This document shows, in pieces, positions 1 through 6,535 of a stretch of 8,167 nt of DNA. The DNA is from Candidatus Fermentithermobacillaceae bacterium UBA3907 (GTDB lineage Bacteria > Bacillota > Sulfobacillia > Fermentithermobacillales > Fermentithermobacillaceae), in assembly GCA_002391545.1 (NCBI GenBank), contig DGFF01000076.1, positions 1,924 to 10,090 of the forward strand, read 5' to 3'. How positions within the stretch are numbered: the first letter of the stretch is position 1; every line of letters begins with the position of its first letter. The notes beneath the pieces are model-generated. The model did no database searches and was not told where the DNA came from. It saw only the letters and a list, made by a program, of their open reading frames with translations. A program made the position numbers and the translations under genes.

Positions 1-51
1 CCCCCGTCCCTTTTGCTCTCTTTTGCTCTTTTTCCTCTTCTCCTTCTTTTC
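1..51 (-). other. Purine-rich (minus-strand) stretch after the decarboxylase stop, with a 10-bp tandem repeat and an SD-like motif
   Basis: On the + strand 48 of 51 bases are pyrimidines; the only purines are G at 6, 15 and 25. It contains a perfect tandem repeat of CTTTTGCTCT (10-19 and 20-29). Read on the minus strand it lies immediately downstream of the decarboxylase stop codon and carries AAGGAG (45-40), a strong Shine-Dalgarno-like core. No ATG, GTG or TTG follows within the window. There is no hairpin, so it does not look like an intrinsic terminator. It may be the leader of a next gene of the operon outside the window, but that is inference. Confidence 0.45.
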
Positions 52-1582
52 ACTTTACGCAGTAGACGCTAAGCATATAGTCTCCTCCTCGTATCCCCCG
101 GCCTAATACATCCAACCCCATGTTGTTTGCTTCTAAGAGATAATTTATTATCTTCGAGTCGAACATTTCTCCAGGCACTATTATAGGCGCCCCAGGCGGG
201 TAAGTTATGAGTGTGTCTGCTGAAATGCGACCATCACTGCTTTCAAGTGGTATTGACTCGGCCGGAGAAAAGAACGCCTCTCTTAAGCCCATGCAAACGT
301 TTGGCCTAGGGCTCTCTCCCAGAGAACAATACTTGTGTAATGGACTATTTGCTCCCATTCTAAACTCTGAAGATAGGTCCTCGAACCCTGAAACCAAAGC
401 ATCCATTTCTTCCTGACCATCCGCTCCAGTCCATATCAGAACTACGTAAGAAGGACCTACCATCTCTGGATAAATGGCCTTTTTCGAAATGAGAAACTCA
501 GCAGCTTTTGGGCCTGAAACGCCTAGTTCCCTAAGATCCACAAAAATCCTGCAGGGGTCATGCCGAAGATCATGGGCAGAAGACTCTGACACATCGACTT
601 CTCCCACTGAAATGCCAGGAATCATTTGCAATCTATGGGTAAGCTCTAAAGCCGTATCCACCCCATTCTTAACCCATTGGGCATCGTTTTCCTTCAACAC
701 ATCGATTGCCTGTTCCAAAGACGCCATAAGCAGATACGAAGGCGACGTGCTCTGAACCGTTCTCAGACATTCTTCAATTGAGGAAACGATTCCAGGAAAG
801 CGCTCCTCGGCCCCTTCTCCTACGTGAAGCAAGCCTGTCTGCGTAAAGGATAACCCAGTTTTGTGGGCTCCATGTACAACTACGTCACCGCCGCACTTTA
901 GGGCAGATTTAGGTAACATTCTATGGAATCCGAAGTGGGTACCGTGGGCCTCGTCAACTATAAGCATGGCCCCTTCGGAATGAGCTGCTTCTGCTAAACC
1001 AGTAAGTTCCCTTGCAAATCCGCAATACGTGGGGTTAATTGCAAAAACCGCTCTAACTTCATCTGCCTTAGAATCTTTCGATATAGATTTGATTGCCTGG
1101 GTAACCCTTCTCGAATCCAAAGGCAGGTAACCGCCGTACCTTTCTTCATATTCAGGCCATACCCACACAGGTTCGAGACCCGACAAGACTGCTGCAGATA
1201 TAGCAGACTTGTGGGTGTTCCTAGGCAAAATCACCTTTCCTTCACCCAGACACATCCTAACTGCCATAAATGACGCTTGGATTCCGCAGCTAGCTCCGTT
1301 TATCAGCAAGTAGCTGCACAATGAACCGAACGTCTCTTTAGCCCTTTCTTCCACCTGCCTAATACAGCCTTTGGGATAATGAAGATTATCTAGTCCTGGG
1401 CATTCTGTCACATCTAAAACCCTGGCTTGGTCAAGAACCTCCCAAGCCCACCTCAGTTGGGGATCTAAACCAGACACGTGGGGAAAAGTGCCCCGCCCTT
1501 TGTGACCAGGCATGTGCATCCTTATGGGTTTGCTTGACGCATAATCGCTCAAAGCCTTAAGTAAGGGACGTCGTTCATCCAT
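50..1582 (-). CDS. PLP-dependent Orn/Lys/Arg decarboxylase (short, SpeA/Cad-like class)
   Basis: A fold-type I, pyridoxal-phosphate enzyme expected to decarboxylate arginine, lysine or ornithine in the cytoplasm, giving agmatine, cadaverine or putrescine. The substrate cannot be told from sequence. Length is 510 aa, near the short Gram-positive class and well under the roughly 700-residue inducible enterobacterial enzymes with their N-terminal wing domain. Visible motifs are PGHKGRG (residues 25-31), GLDNLH (63-68), NGASCG (95-100), VDEAHGTHFGFH (209-220; D210 should pair with the PLP ring nitrogen), the PLP-lysine K241 in HGAHKTG, and TYPPGAP plus VPGE near 460-472. The family's usual SxHK is here GAHK, so the serine that normally contacts the PLP phosphate is replaced by glycine. 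The ATG at 1582 is preceded by AGGTGAG and AAGG motifs. It is the last visible gene of a five-gene minus-strand run, 51 bp after the hydrolase. The stop is TGA. The family call is firm; substrate and role (polyamine supply, acid resistance or catabolism) are open. Confidence 0.9.
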   Translation of the reverse strand: MDERRPLLKALSDYASSKPIRMHMPGHKGRGTFPHVSGLDPQLRWAWEVLDQARVLDVTECPGLDNLHYPKGCIRQVEERAKETFGSLCSYLLINGASCGIQASFMAVRMCLGEGKVILPRNTHKSAISAAVLSGLEPVWVWPEYEERYGGYLPLDSRRVTQAIKSISKDSKADEVRAVFAINPTYCGFARELTGLAEAAHSEGAMLIVDEAHGTHFGFHRMLPKSALKCGGDVVVHGAHKTGLSFTQTGLLHVGEGAEERFPGIVSSIEECLRTVQSTSPSYLLMASLEQAIDVLKENDAQWVKNGVDTALELTHRLQMIPGISVGEVDVSESSAHDLRHDPCRIFVDLRELGVSGPKAAEFLISKKAIYPEMVGPSYVVLIWTGADGQEEMDALVSGFEDLSSEFRMGANSPLHKYCSLGESPRPNVCMGLREAFFSPAESIPLESSDGRISADTLITYPPGAPIIVPGEMFDSKIINYLLEANNMGLDVLGRGIRGGDYMLSVYCVK

Positions 1583-1611
1583 CTTCTCACCTACCTTCTG
1601 GGGATGTTGAA

Positions 1612-1628
1612 ACGTAATTACTTTACGT
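1612..1628. repeat. Inverted repeat ACGTAA-N5-TTACGT between hydrolase and decarboxylase
   Basis: Two perfect 6-bp arms (1612-1617 and 1623-1628) flank a 5-base centre in the 51-bp gap between the two genes. It is AT-rich and lacks a following T-run in either direction, so it is a poor intrinsic terminator. It could be an operator half-site pair or a small RNA hairpin in the polycistronic message. A 6-bp repeat of this kind can also arise by chance. Confidence 0.3.
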
Positions 1629-1633
1629 CAGGT

Positions 1634-3262
1634 TCATTCAAGTACAGGGAGCAACAATTTAGATGGGGTTTGAGACCCGTATCTCACTGTCTGTGTGGCT
1701 TTTTCCATTTCGGGATTCTGGTATATAGGTTCTGTCATGTTTGGGTTCCTATCAAACTTGGGGAAATTTGAGCTACCTATGACCAAACGCAATTTATGAC
1801 CTGGTCCAAAGGTATGGGCACATCCCTTCATATCTATTTGAAACAGATACGTTTGATAAGGTTCTAAGAATTCTGGGGCACAAAAACCCTTCCGATACCT
1901 GGCCCTTGTAATGCCATCTGCCACGTATCTAGAAACGCCCTGAGGATCAACATCAAACAGTGCAGCAGTAAAATCAGTATCCGGAGCGCTAGACGATGCA
2001 TGAAGATTGACTCTTGGATTACCTAATATCCTAAGGGGCTTCTCCAAGGATTCGCTATCGTAGACTAAAACATCGCCTCTCGAATGGATATGTGAAACAC
2101 AAGGCCCCGGCTCCAATCCTGCTTCAGGAAATGCCCAAACCGCTCCTCCTTCTGTAGGGGTAGGATTCCAGGGATCGTACGTATAGCGATCATAACCGCC
2201 TGACGCTTCAATCTCATCTAAGTCTTTACATAAACGCCCTTTAGACAAATAAGCGGTAAGGGTAGAGCCCGGTCCAGGCCAAAACTGCTCTTCTTCCCAG
2301 TGGGGTTCATACCCAGTATAAAAGACCTTCACTGAAGCCATTGAGGTCAAATCCCCTGAGCCTTTCATCCAATAATCTAACCATTCTGCGCTTTCCTGAA
2401 CAAATCTGGACGATAAACTAACTTCACCATTCCTCCCTTTATCACACCCGTGCCAAATGTCCCCTGTAATCTTCTCATTTCCAACTATGCCATTATGGCT
2501 CCAAGGTCCTAGAATCAATCTTTGGGGTACGCCAGACTTTGCCATCACCTGGTAGGGTCCTAACGTTGCATCAAGGAGAAAATCGTACCACCCCCCAAAA
2601 TGAATTCCTGGGACCTTACATTCCCTCACGTAATGTTCAAGATCGTTCTCTCTCCAAAAACTAGATGTTGGCCCCTCTTCCAACATATCTGTCCAAGGGG
2701 CATTTAATTCCGGAGGTACCGCATGTATAAGAGGGACTTTTTCATACATGCTAGGGTGGAATTCATTTAAGGAGGCGTCAGATTCCATGCCCCAAGGCAG
2801 GGAAATCACCCAGGGCAACGCATGATGCAACCGCAACACACCTGTGTCATAAAGTAATGTGTTGGCAGAAACAGGCACAGTAACCCATATAGCAGCTTTG
2901 GTTTGCTCCGGAAATTCAACAGCGATGGCAATAGAAGCCGCAGACAAATATGATATGCCTAGAATGGCCAGGTGCCCGTTGCACCAGGGTTGACTCAAAA
3001 TCCATTGGGCAGTTTCGATGGCATCAGAAGGTTCTTGCTTTAGAAAGCCAAATTGTCCTGATGAATCTCCACTGCCCCGCACATCCTGTATCACCGTCCC
3101 GTAACCAAATCTAGACATAATCCTGCCCAAAACCGCAAGCTGGGAACGCCCGTAAACTGTTCGAACTATTATCACAGGATAAGAAGCAGAGTCTGGTAAA
3201 GTTACGCTTGTAGCCAGATTTGCACCATCTCTTACTTCGACCATTGCTTCTTTCATTTCCAC
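1634..3262 (-). CDS. CocE/NonD-family (X-Pro dipeptidyl-peptidase S15-like) alpha/beta hydrolase
   Basis: A serine hydrolase of the CocE/X-Pro dipeptidyl-peptidase superfamily. Members cleave acyl esters, amides or X-Pro dipeptides; the substrate here is unknown. Over 542 residues it shows the family order. An N-terminal alpha/beta-hydrolase core contains RTVYG (34-38, the oxyanion-hole tyrosine region), QDVRGSGDSSG (59-69) and the nucleophile elbow GISYLS with S104. A helical cap follows, then the other triad members: D227 in GGWYD and H256 in GPWSH. The C-terminal jelly-roll (about 330-540) contains SSAPDTDF and GSSNFPKFDRNPN, both typical of the family. The usual GxSYxG ends in Ser rather than Gly here. 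There is no signal peptide, so it should be cytoplasmic. The GTG start at 3262 follows SD AAGGAG (3278-3273) by 10 nt, and an in-frame TGA directly precedes it. It sits 35 bp downstream of the slipin gene in the same orientation. Beside a peptidase and an amino-acid decarboxylase a role in peptide use is plausible, but not shown. Confidence 0.88.
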   Translation of the reverse strand: MEMKEAMVEVRDGANLATSVTLPDSASYPVIIVRTVYGRSQLAVLGRIMSRFGYGTVIQDVRGSGDSSGQFGFLKQEPSDAIETAQWILSQPWCNGHLAILGISYLSAASIAIAVEFPEQTKAAIWVTVPVSANTLLYDTGVLRLHHALPWVISLPWGMESDASLNEFHPSMYEKVPLIHAVPPELNAPWTDMLEEGPTSSFWRENDLEHYVRECKVPGIHFGGWYDFLLDATLGPYQVMAKSGVPQRLILGPWSHNGIVGNEKITGDIWHGCDKGRNGEVSLSSRFVQESAEWLDYWMKGSGDLTSMASVKVFYTGYEPHWEEEQFWPGPGSTLTAYLSKGRLCKDLDEIEASGGYDRYTYDPWNPTPTEGGAVWAFPEAGLEPGPCVSHIHSRGDVLVYDSESLEKPLRILGNPRVNLHASSSAPDTDFTAALFDVDPQGVSRYVADGITRARYRKGFCAPEFLEPYQTYLFQIDMKGCAHTFGPGHKLRLVIGSSNFPKFDRNPNMTEPIYQNPEMEKATQTVRYGSQTPSKLLLPVLE

Positions 3263-3297
3263 TCAACTGCATCTCCTTACAAGTCAACACACCTGAT

Positions 3298-4212
3298 TCA
3301 TTCCTTTTTAACCAATCCTCCTACCATGCTAAGGATATCCAGGGGAATTGGAATAGGAAAAACGATAGTTGAATTCTGTTCAGATGCGATCTCAGACAAC
3401 GTGTGCAAAAAACGTAGCTGCACAGATACTGGAGCCTTGGCCATAACAGTAGCCGCCTGAGCTAGTTTTTCCGAAGCTTGAAGTTCGCCTTCGGCAGCTA
3501 TAATCTGTGCGCGACGATCTCTTTCCGCCTCAGCCTGCCTTGCCATGGCCCGCTTCATACTGTCTGGAAGCTCGATGGATTTCATCTCTACCATGGAGAT
3601 TCTTATTCCCCATCGATCAGTAGCTTCGTCTAGAAGGGTCTTGAGAATCTCATTCAGCTCAGACCTCTTGCTCAAAAGTTCATCTAATTCGTGTTGCCCC
3701 AGTATCGATCTGAGGGTGGTTTGACCCAATAGACTTGTTGTTCCTACGTAATCTGCAACTTGAGTTACAGCTAGCTGAGGATCGAACACGTTGAAGTACA
3801 CCACGGCATCTACAACCACAGGCACATTATCCTTTGTAATTACTTCTTGTTTCGGAACATCGATGGTGAAAGTCCGTATGTCCACTATTCTGACCTCATC
3901 GATGCCAAAAGGCGCTATCACTACGAGCCCAGGCTCTAAAACACCTCTCAACTTACCGAGCCTGAAAGCCACACCCCTTGTATACTCACGAATTATTCGA
4001 TACGAACTAGCCATAATCACAATCAATATCAACGAGCATACTGCGCCTACAGTAGGGAGCCAGATAGATAATATGAAAACAAGAACCCCCATTGCACCAT
4101 AGATTCCAGCTACCCAGGAATCCTTTTCTTTAATTGCAAGAACAAGAGTAATTATCCACATAACAGCTGCAACTATGATAGGAACAGATATAAGAGCCCT
4201 CATCCAATCCAC
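3298..4212 (-). CDS. Slipin (stomatin/prohibitin-like SPFH/band 7 membrane protein)
   Basis: A membrane scaffold of the SPFH family; slipins oligomerise and organise membrane protein complexes. The N-terminus holds three hydrophobic segments (about residues 6-27, 33-51 and 54-69), more than the single hairpin of typical slipins. The SPFH domain follows (about 75-220), with recognisable stretches RGVAFRLGKLRGVLEPGL, DVPKQEVITKDNVPV, VDAVVYFNV and TTLRSILGQHELDELLSKR. Next come the charged, alanine-rich coiled coil ARQAEAERDRRAQIIAAEGE and a hydrophobic C-terminal tail with FPIPIPLDIL. The frame is open from a GTG at 4221, but that codon overlaps the Shine-Dalgarno sequence GGGGAGG. The GTG at 4212 lies 8 nt after the GGAGG core and is chosen here, giving 304 aa; ATG 4203 is too distant. 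It is 35-45 bp downstream of the C39-like peptidase gene. No NfeD gene, the usual slipin partner, is present in the window. Confidence 0.92.
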   Translation of the reverse strand: MDWMRALISVPIIVAAVMWIITLVLAIKEKDSWVAGIYGAMGVLVFILSIWLPTVGAVCSLILIVIMASSYRIIREYTRGVAFRLGKLRGVLEPGLVVIAPFGIDEVRIVDIRTFTIDVPKQEVITKDNVPVVVDAVVYFNVFDPQLAVTQVADYVGTTSLLGQTTLRSILGQHELDELLSKRSELNEILKTLLDEATDRWGIRISMVEMKSIELPDSMKRAMARQAEAERDRRAQIIAAEGELQASEKLAQAATVMAKAPVSVQLRFLHTLSEIASEQNSTIVFPIPIPLDILSMVGGLVKKE

Positions 4213-4220
4213 TTTATCCA

Positions 4221-4227
4221 CCTCCCC
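4221..4227 (-). promoter_or_regulatory. Shine-Dalgarno site that sets the slipin start
   Basis: Minus-strand GGGGAGG (4227-4221) is one of the strongest SD sequences in the window. Its last G is also the first base of a possible GTG start at 4221, which could not be read from the same SD. The 8-nt gap to GTG 4212 is near optimal, so the start is placed there. Confidence 0.65.
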
Positions 4228-4256
4228 TCAGACCCTAACTGGCTTACCTCAGTTCA

Positions 4257-5927
4257 TCACGAAGCGTGGGAAGTACCTGTCTTACGTCCATAAATTCCGA
4301 GTATCACGAGTACAATCCCCAACCCGATTATGGTTATTATTGGCCAATAAGAGGTTTTTGAATCTACAGCCGCTGTGACCGTGGTTTCCGCTTTATACTT
4401 GTCCTTATTCTTCCCAATGAACGTAAAAGTGTATGTGATAGGTTGGTCGTCTTCGGTTTGGCACATCTCTTCGGTTAAAAGCAAGAGGTCAGGAGCCTCG
4501 CTCGATGACTTAAGGACAAAGGGTTCAGGCATTCCACCATTGCGAGAAACCACTACGCTCACGAAATTGGCGCTATTTACATTCACTGTTTCCCCATCAA
4601 CTACGAGTCTGAATGCTCGATATCCATCTTCGGTTTGTCCTTCTGGTACTAACTCGCCCACGATAGGCAAAGGCGGGTAAATCCCATCAAGTTCTTCCTC
4701 ATCTCTGTAAATGATATACGCGGCTCTCTTCGCCCAGGCATCAAAGAATTGATCTGCCCTATATTCCCTTCGCACTGTATCATCATCGGGAGCAGCAGGA
4801 TCGTTCACAATTACGTACTCAACTCCGTCTTTCCAAGTAAAGCCTCTTACAAGAACCAAATGACCATCTGTTGACGAAATAGGGACACCCTCCACAGGTG
4901 GAATATCTCCTGCCACGCTAGGATCCTTGTATTTCACGCTTACTACCACCGGCCTATCTTGGGCTATTTGTTGCTTAACCTCGTACCACGGATCCCCACC
5001 TTCTTCTGGCACGATATAATCTACGTAAGCACTTAGGCCATAACTTGCTGCCGCCGCTACGTTAAAAGACCAGTTTCCAAATATATCTGCTTCGTGATCG
5101 CAAACATCCCATGCTATTTCCTCAGGTGATACATCAAAGCCGTAGTAGCTCAAAACCATAGCCACTGAGGTGGGACTGCAAATGCGATTAGCAATCTTGT
5201 AGTCTCGTACCATCTGAGAATAACAAGGTACATCCAGATCCTTTTCAAAATTACTCAAATCAGGCGCATCGTCAGGATAAACTTTGCAGATTTCTTGCCC
5301 TGGTAAAGTGTTTTTCAGGGTACAAGAAACCATCCTGACCTTGGGTGACGTGCCTTCACCTTCTCTAGGGTTATCCGCGCTATGGAATATAAAACGATAC
5401 TGAAAAGCATCTGCCGTTTCCCCACTCTGACCTTTTACAATAAGTTCATCTATGGAAATCTTAGCTGAAGGGTCATCGGTTTCATCATCTTTTCCCGACC
5501 CAGGCAGCATAGTTCTGTTATTGACCAAAAAAGATGACGTGCTCCATCTGCCCCAAGATAGCCAATCTGTCCACTCGCCCAAAACGCGCACCCTTCCCTG
5601 AATTTCTATGTAAGAAGATCTGGGAGTATCTGCGTTCCATGACAGTACCATGTATTCAAAGGGCACTGTTTCCACTACAGATGATGTATAAGAACCTGAT
5701 GAAGCGCCCTCTTTCAGTACGATCGCGCCATTACCGCTATCTGTAATTTCCGTTCCTTCGGTTTCACCCTCTTGAAAATCTTCGACGGTAGTAAAGATAT
5801 AAAGATTGTCCTGAACAACGCCTGCTTGAGCTAGGGCAACAGAAGTCGACAAACCTAGAGTAAGCACCTGTAGTAACAAAGATGCAAGTACCGCCAACCC
5901 TACAACAATTTCTCCTTTCTTTCTCAC
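4257..5927 (-). CDS. Secreted, membrane-anchored C39-like cysteine peptidase
   Basis: Predicted extracytoplasmic papain-like cysteine peptidase of the C39-like (peptidase_C39_2) type, 556 aa, probably cleaving proteins or peptides outside the membrane. An n-region MRKKGE and hydrophobic core (8-33) end in ALAQA, a signal-peptide-like cleavage site near residue 35. A beta-rich domain follows (about 40-205), including LSWNADTP and a Trp-rich WTDWLSWGRW stretch. The catalytic domain (about 230-408) has VPCYSQ (Q238 as oxyanion residue), catalytic C250 in RICSPTSVAMVLSYYG, H356 in TDGHLVLVRGF, and N375/D376 in VNDPAA as third residue. A second beta domain (about 420-522) leads to one C-terminal membrane segment (527-546) with a short basic tail RK, giving type I topology. 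The start is GTG at 5927, 8 nt after AAAGGG and supported by the signal peptide. It lies 58 bp after the regulator gene and just before the slipin gene. The substrate is unknown. It lacks the ABC-transporter fusion of bacteriocin-processing C39 enzymes. Confidence 0.85.
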   Translation of the reverse strand: MRKKGEIVVGLAVLASLLLQVLTLGLSTSVALAQAGVVQDNLYIFTTVEDFQEGETEGTEITDSGNGAIVLKEGASSGSYTSSVVETVPFEYMVLSWNADTPRSSYIEIQGRVRVLGEWTDWLSWGRWSTSSFLVNNRTMLPGSGKDDETDDPSAKISIDELIVKGQSGETADAFQYRFIFHSADNPREGEGTSPKVRMVSCTLKNTLPGQEICKVYPDDAPDLSNFEKDLDVPCYSQMVRDYKIANRICSPTSVAMVLSYYGFDVSPEEIAWDVCDHEADIFGNWSFNVAAAASYGLSAYVDYIVPEEGGDPWYEVKQQIAQDRPVVVSVKYKDPSVAGDIPPVEGVPISSTDGHLVLVRGFTWKDGVEYVIVNDPAAPDDDTVRREYRADQFFDAWAKRAAYIIYRDEEELDGIYPPLPIVGELVPEGQTEDGYRAFRLVVDGETVNVNSANFVSVVVSRNGGMPEPFVLKSSSEAPDLLLLTEEMCQTEDDQPITYTFTFIGKNKDKYKAETTVTAAVDSKTSYWPIITIIGLGIVLVILGIYGRKTGTSHAS

Positions 5928-5962
5928 TCAAAACACCCTTTCTGCGGAAATTCAGTGCTCAT
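5924..5962 (-). other. Possible 12-codon leader ORF overlapping the peptidase start (GTGA)
   Basis: An ATG at 5962 opens a 12-codon frame (MSTEFPQKGCFE) whose TGA stop overlaps the GTG start of the peptidase gene as GTGA, the arrangement used for translational coupling. Its own ribosome-binding site is weak: no purine-rich core lies 5-10 nt upstream. It could be chance, and the SD used by the peptidase gene lies within it. Confidence 0.2.
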
Positions 5963-5985
5963 AAAAGCTAATCCATTTTAGACCC

Positions 5986-6423
5986 TTAGCCCTCCTCGAA
6001 ACTGTCAGCGCCACCTCCTTTTTCTGGGATCGCAGTCTCCAAAAACAAAACTAACTTCTCCATAGTTTCTTCACTGATTGCATGCTCCATGGAGCATGCA
6101 TCCCTTTCTGCAACCTCCTCAGATACTCCTAAGACTTCCGTTAGAAACATGCGCAACACCTTGTGTCTCCTCCGAACTTCTAGAGCATAGGTGTGTCCTT
6201 CAGGCGTCAAAAAAACTCTGCCATAGCGTTCCTGAGTGACGAATCCTTTTTCTTTAAGGACGTTCAAAGCTGCAGTTACGCTTGGCTTAGCTATGTCTAG
6301 CATGTCAGCAATATCTGTGACCCTTACCGAATGGTCTTTAGGATCTTGTTCTGAAAGCACTAAAATAGCTTCTAGATAATCCTCAATAGATGATGAGAGT
6401 TCGAAGCCCATGACGTTTTCCAT
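5986..6423 (-). CDS. DtxR/MntR-family metal-dependent transcriptional regulator
   Basis: A metal-sensing repressor: the Fe2+- or Mn2+-loaded dimer binds a palindromic operator and represses uptake genes. At 145 aa it has the short MntR-like form, without the C-terminal SH3/FeoA-like domain of full-length DtxR. Domains are a winged helix (about 12-77, with recognition helix around AKPSVTAALNVLKEKG and wing GRVFLTPEG) and a dimerisation/metal domain (78-130). Putative ligands are D15 and E18 (in IEDYLEA, as in MntR D8/E11), H87, then C110, E113 and H114 in DACSMEHAIS. The cysteine matches iron-type DtxR (C102, E105, H106) rather than Glu99 of MntR. The ATG at 6423 follows AAAGGA (6435-6430) by 6 nt. 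It is divergent from feoB, which points to iron, and is the first gene of the minus-strand run. A 22-bp perfect palindrome lies inside the metal-ligand codons. Iron specificity is inferred from the cysteine and the neighbour; manganese is not excluded. Confidence 0.92.
   Translation of the reverse strand: MENVMGFELSSSIEDYLEAILVLSEQDPKDHSVRVTDIADMLDIAKPSVTAALNVLKEKGFVTQERYGRVFLTPEGHTYALEVRRRHKVLRMFLTEVLGVSEEVAERDACSMEHAISEETMEKLVLFLETAIPEKGGGADSFEEG
6079..6100. repeat. 22-bp perfect palindrome inside the regulator gene
   Basis: TGCATGCTCCA (6079-6089) is followed directly by its exact reverse complement (6090-6100), with no spacer. Read on the minus strand it covers codons from the end of D108 to the start of I116, that is A-C-S-M-E-H-A with the putative metal ligands C110, E113 and H114. 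In RNA it could fold as a 9-bp stem with a CATG loop. An 11-bp exact arm pair is not expected by chance in a window of this size. Confidence 0.85.
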
Positions 6424-6504
6424 CCTTATTCCTTTTATTAACGGTTACTATCTGAATCCTACCAATTAACTTCTAGCCAACGTAAGTTTTATCCTTTTTA
6501 TAGC

Positions 6505-6535
6505 TTGTGTTTGCAAGAACTGCGTAGTATATAAT
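6505..6535 (+). promoter_or_regulatory. Putative feoB promoter
   Basis: A perfect -10 hexamer TATAAT (6530-6535) lies in an AT-rich stretch, with TTGTGT (6505-6510) as a weak -35 at 19 bp, or at 17 bp from the alternative -10 TATATA (6528-6533). Transcription would begin near 6541-6543, inside the inverted repeat, leaving a leader of almost 90 nt before the GTG. Confidence 0.5.

Noticed and set aside
207..755. Plus-strand open frames at 207-416 and 474-755
   Set aside because: They are antisense to the well-supported decarboxylase and show no recognisable protein features.
3791..4680. Plus-strand open frames at 3791-4102, 4175-4378 and 4375-4680
   Set aside because: They are mirror frames of the slipin and peptidase genes, with no family resemblance.
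5534..5746. Plus-strand open frame of 70 codons
   Set aside because: It is antisense to the beta-rich N-terminal domain of the peptidase, with no supporting motif.
5967..5990. Possible terminator or attenuator GCTAA-N14-TTAGC followed by TTTT, just after the regulator stop (minus strand)
   Set aside because: The stem is only 5 bp with a 14-base loop and few G-C pairs, too weak to be called an intrinsic terminator.
6504..6517. CTTG-N6-CAAG inverted repeat near the feoB -35 region
   Set aside because: Four-base arms occur often by chance, and the 18-bp repeat nearby is a far better operator candidate.
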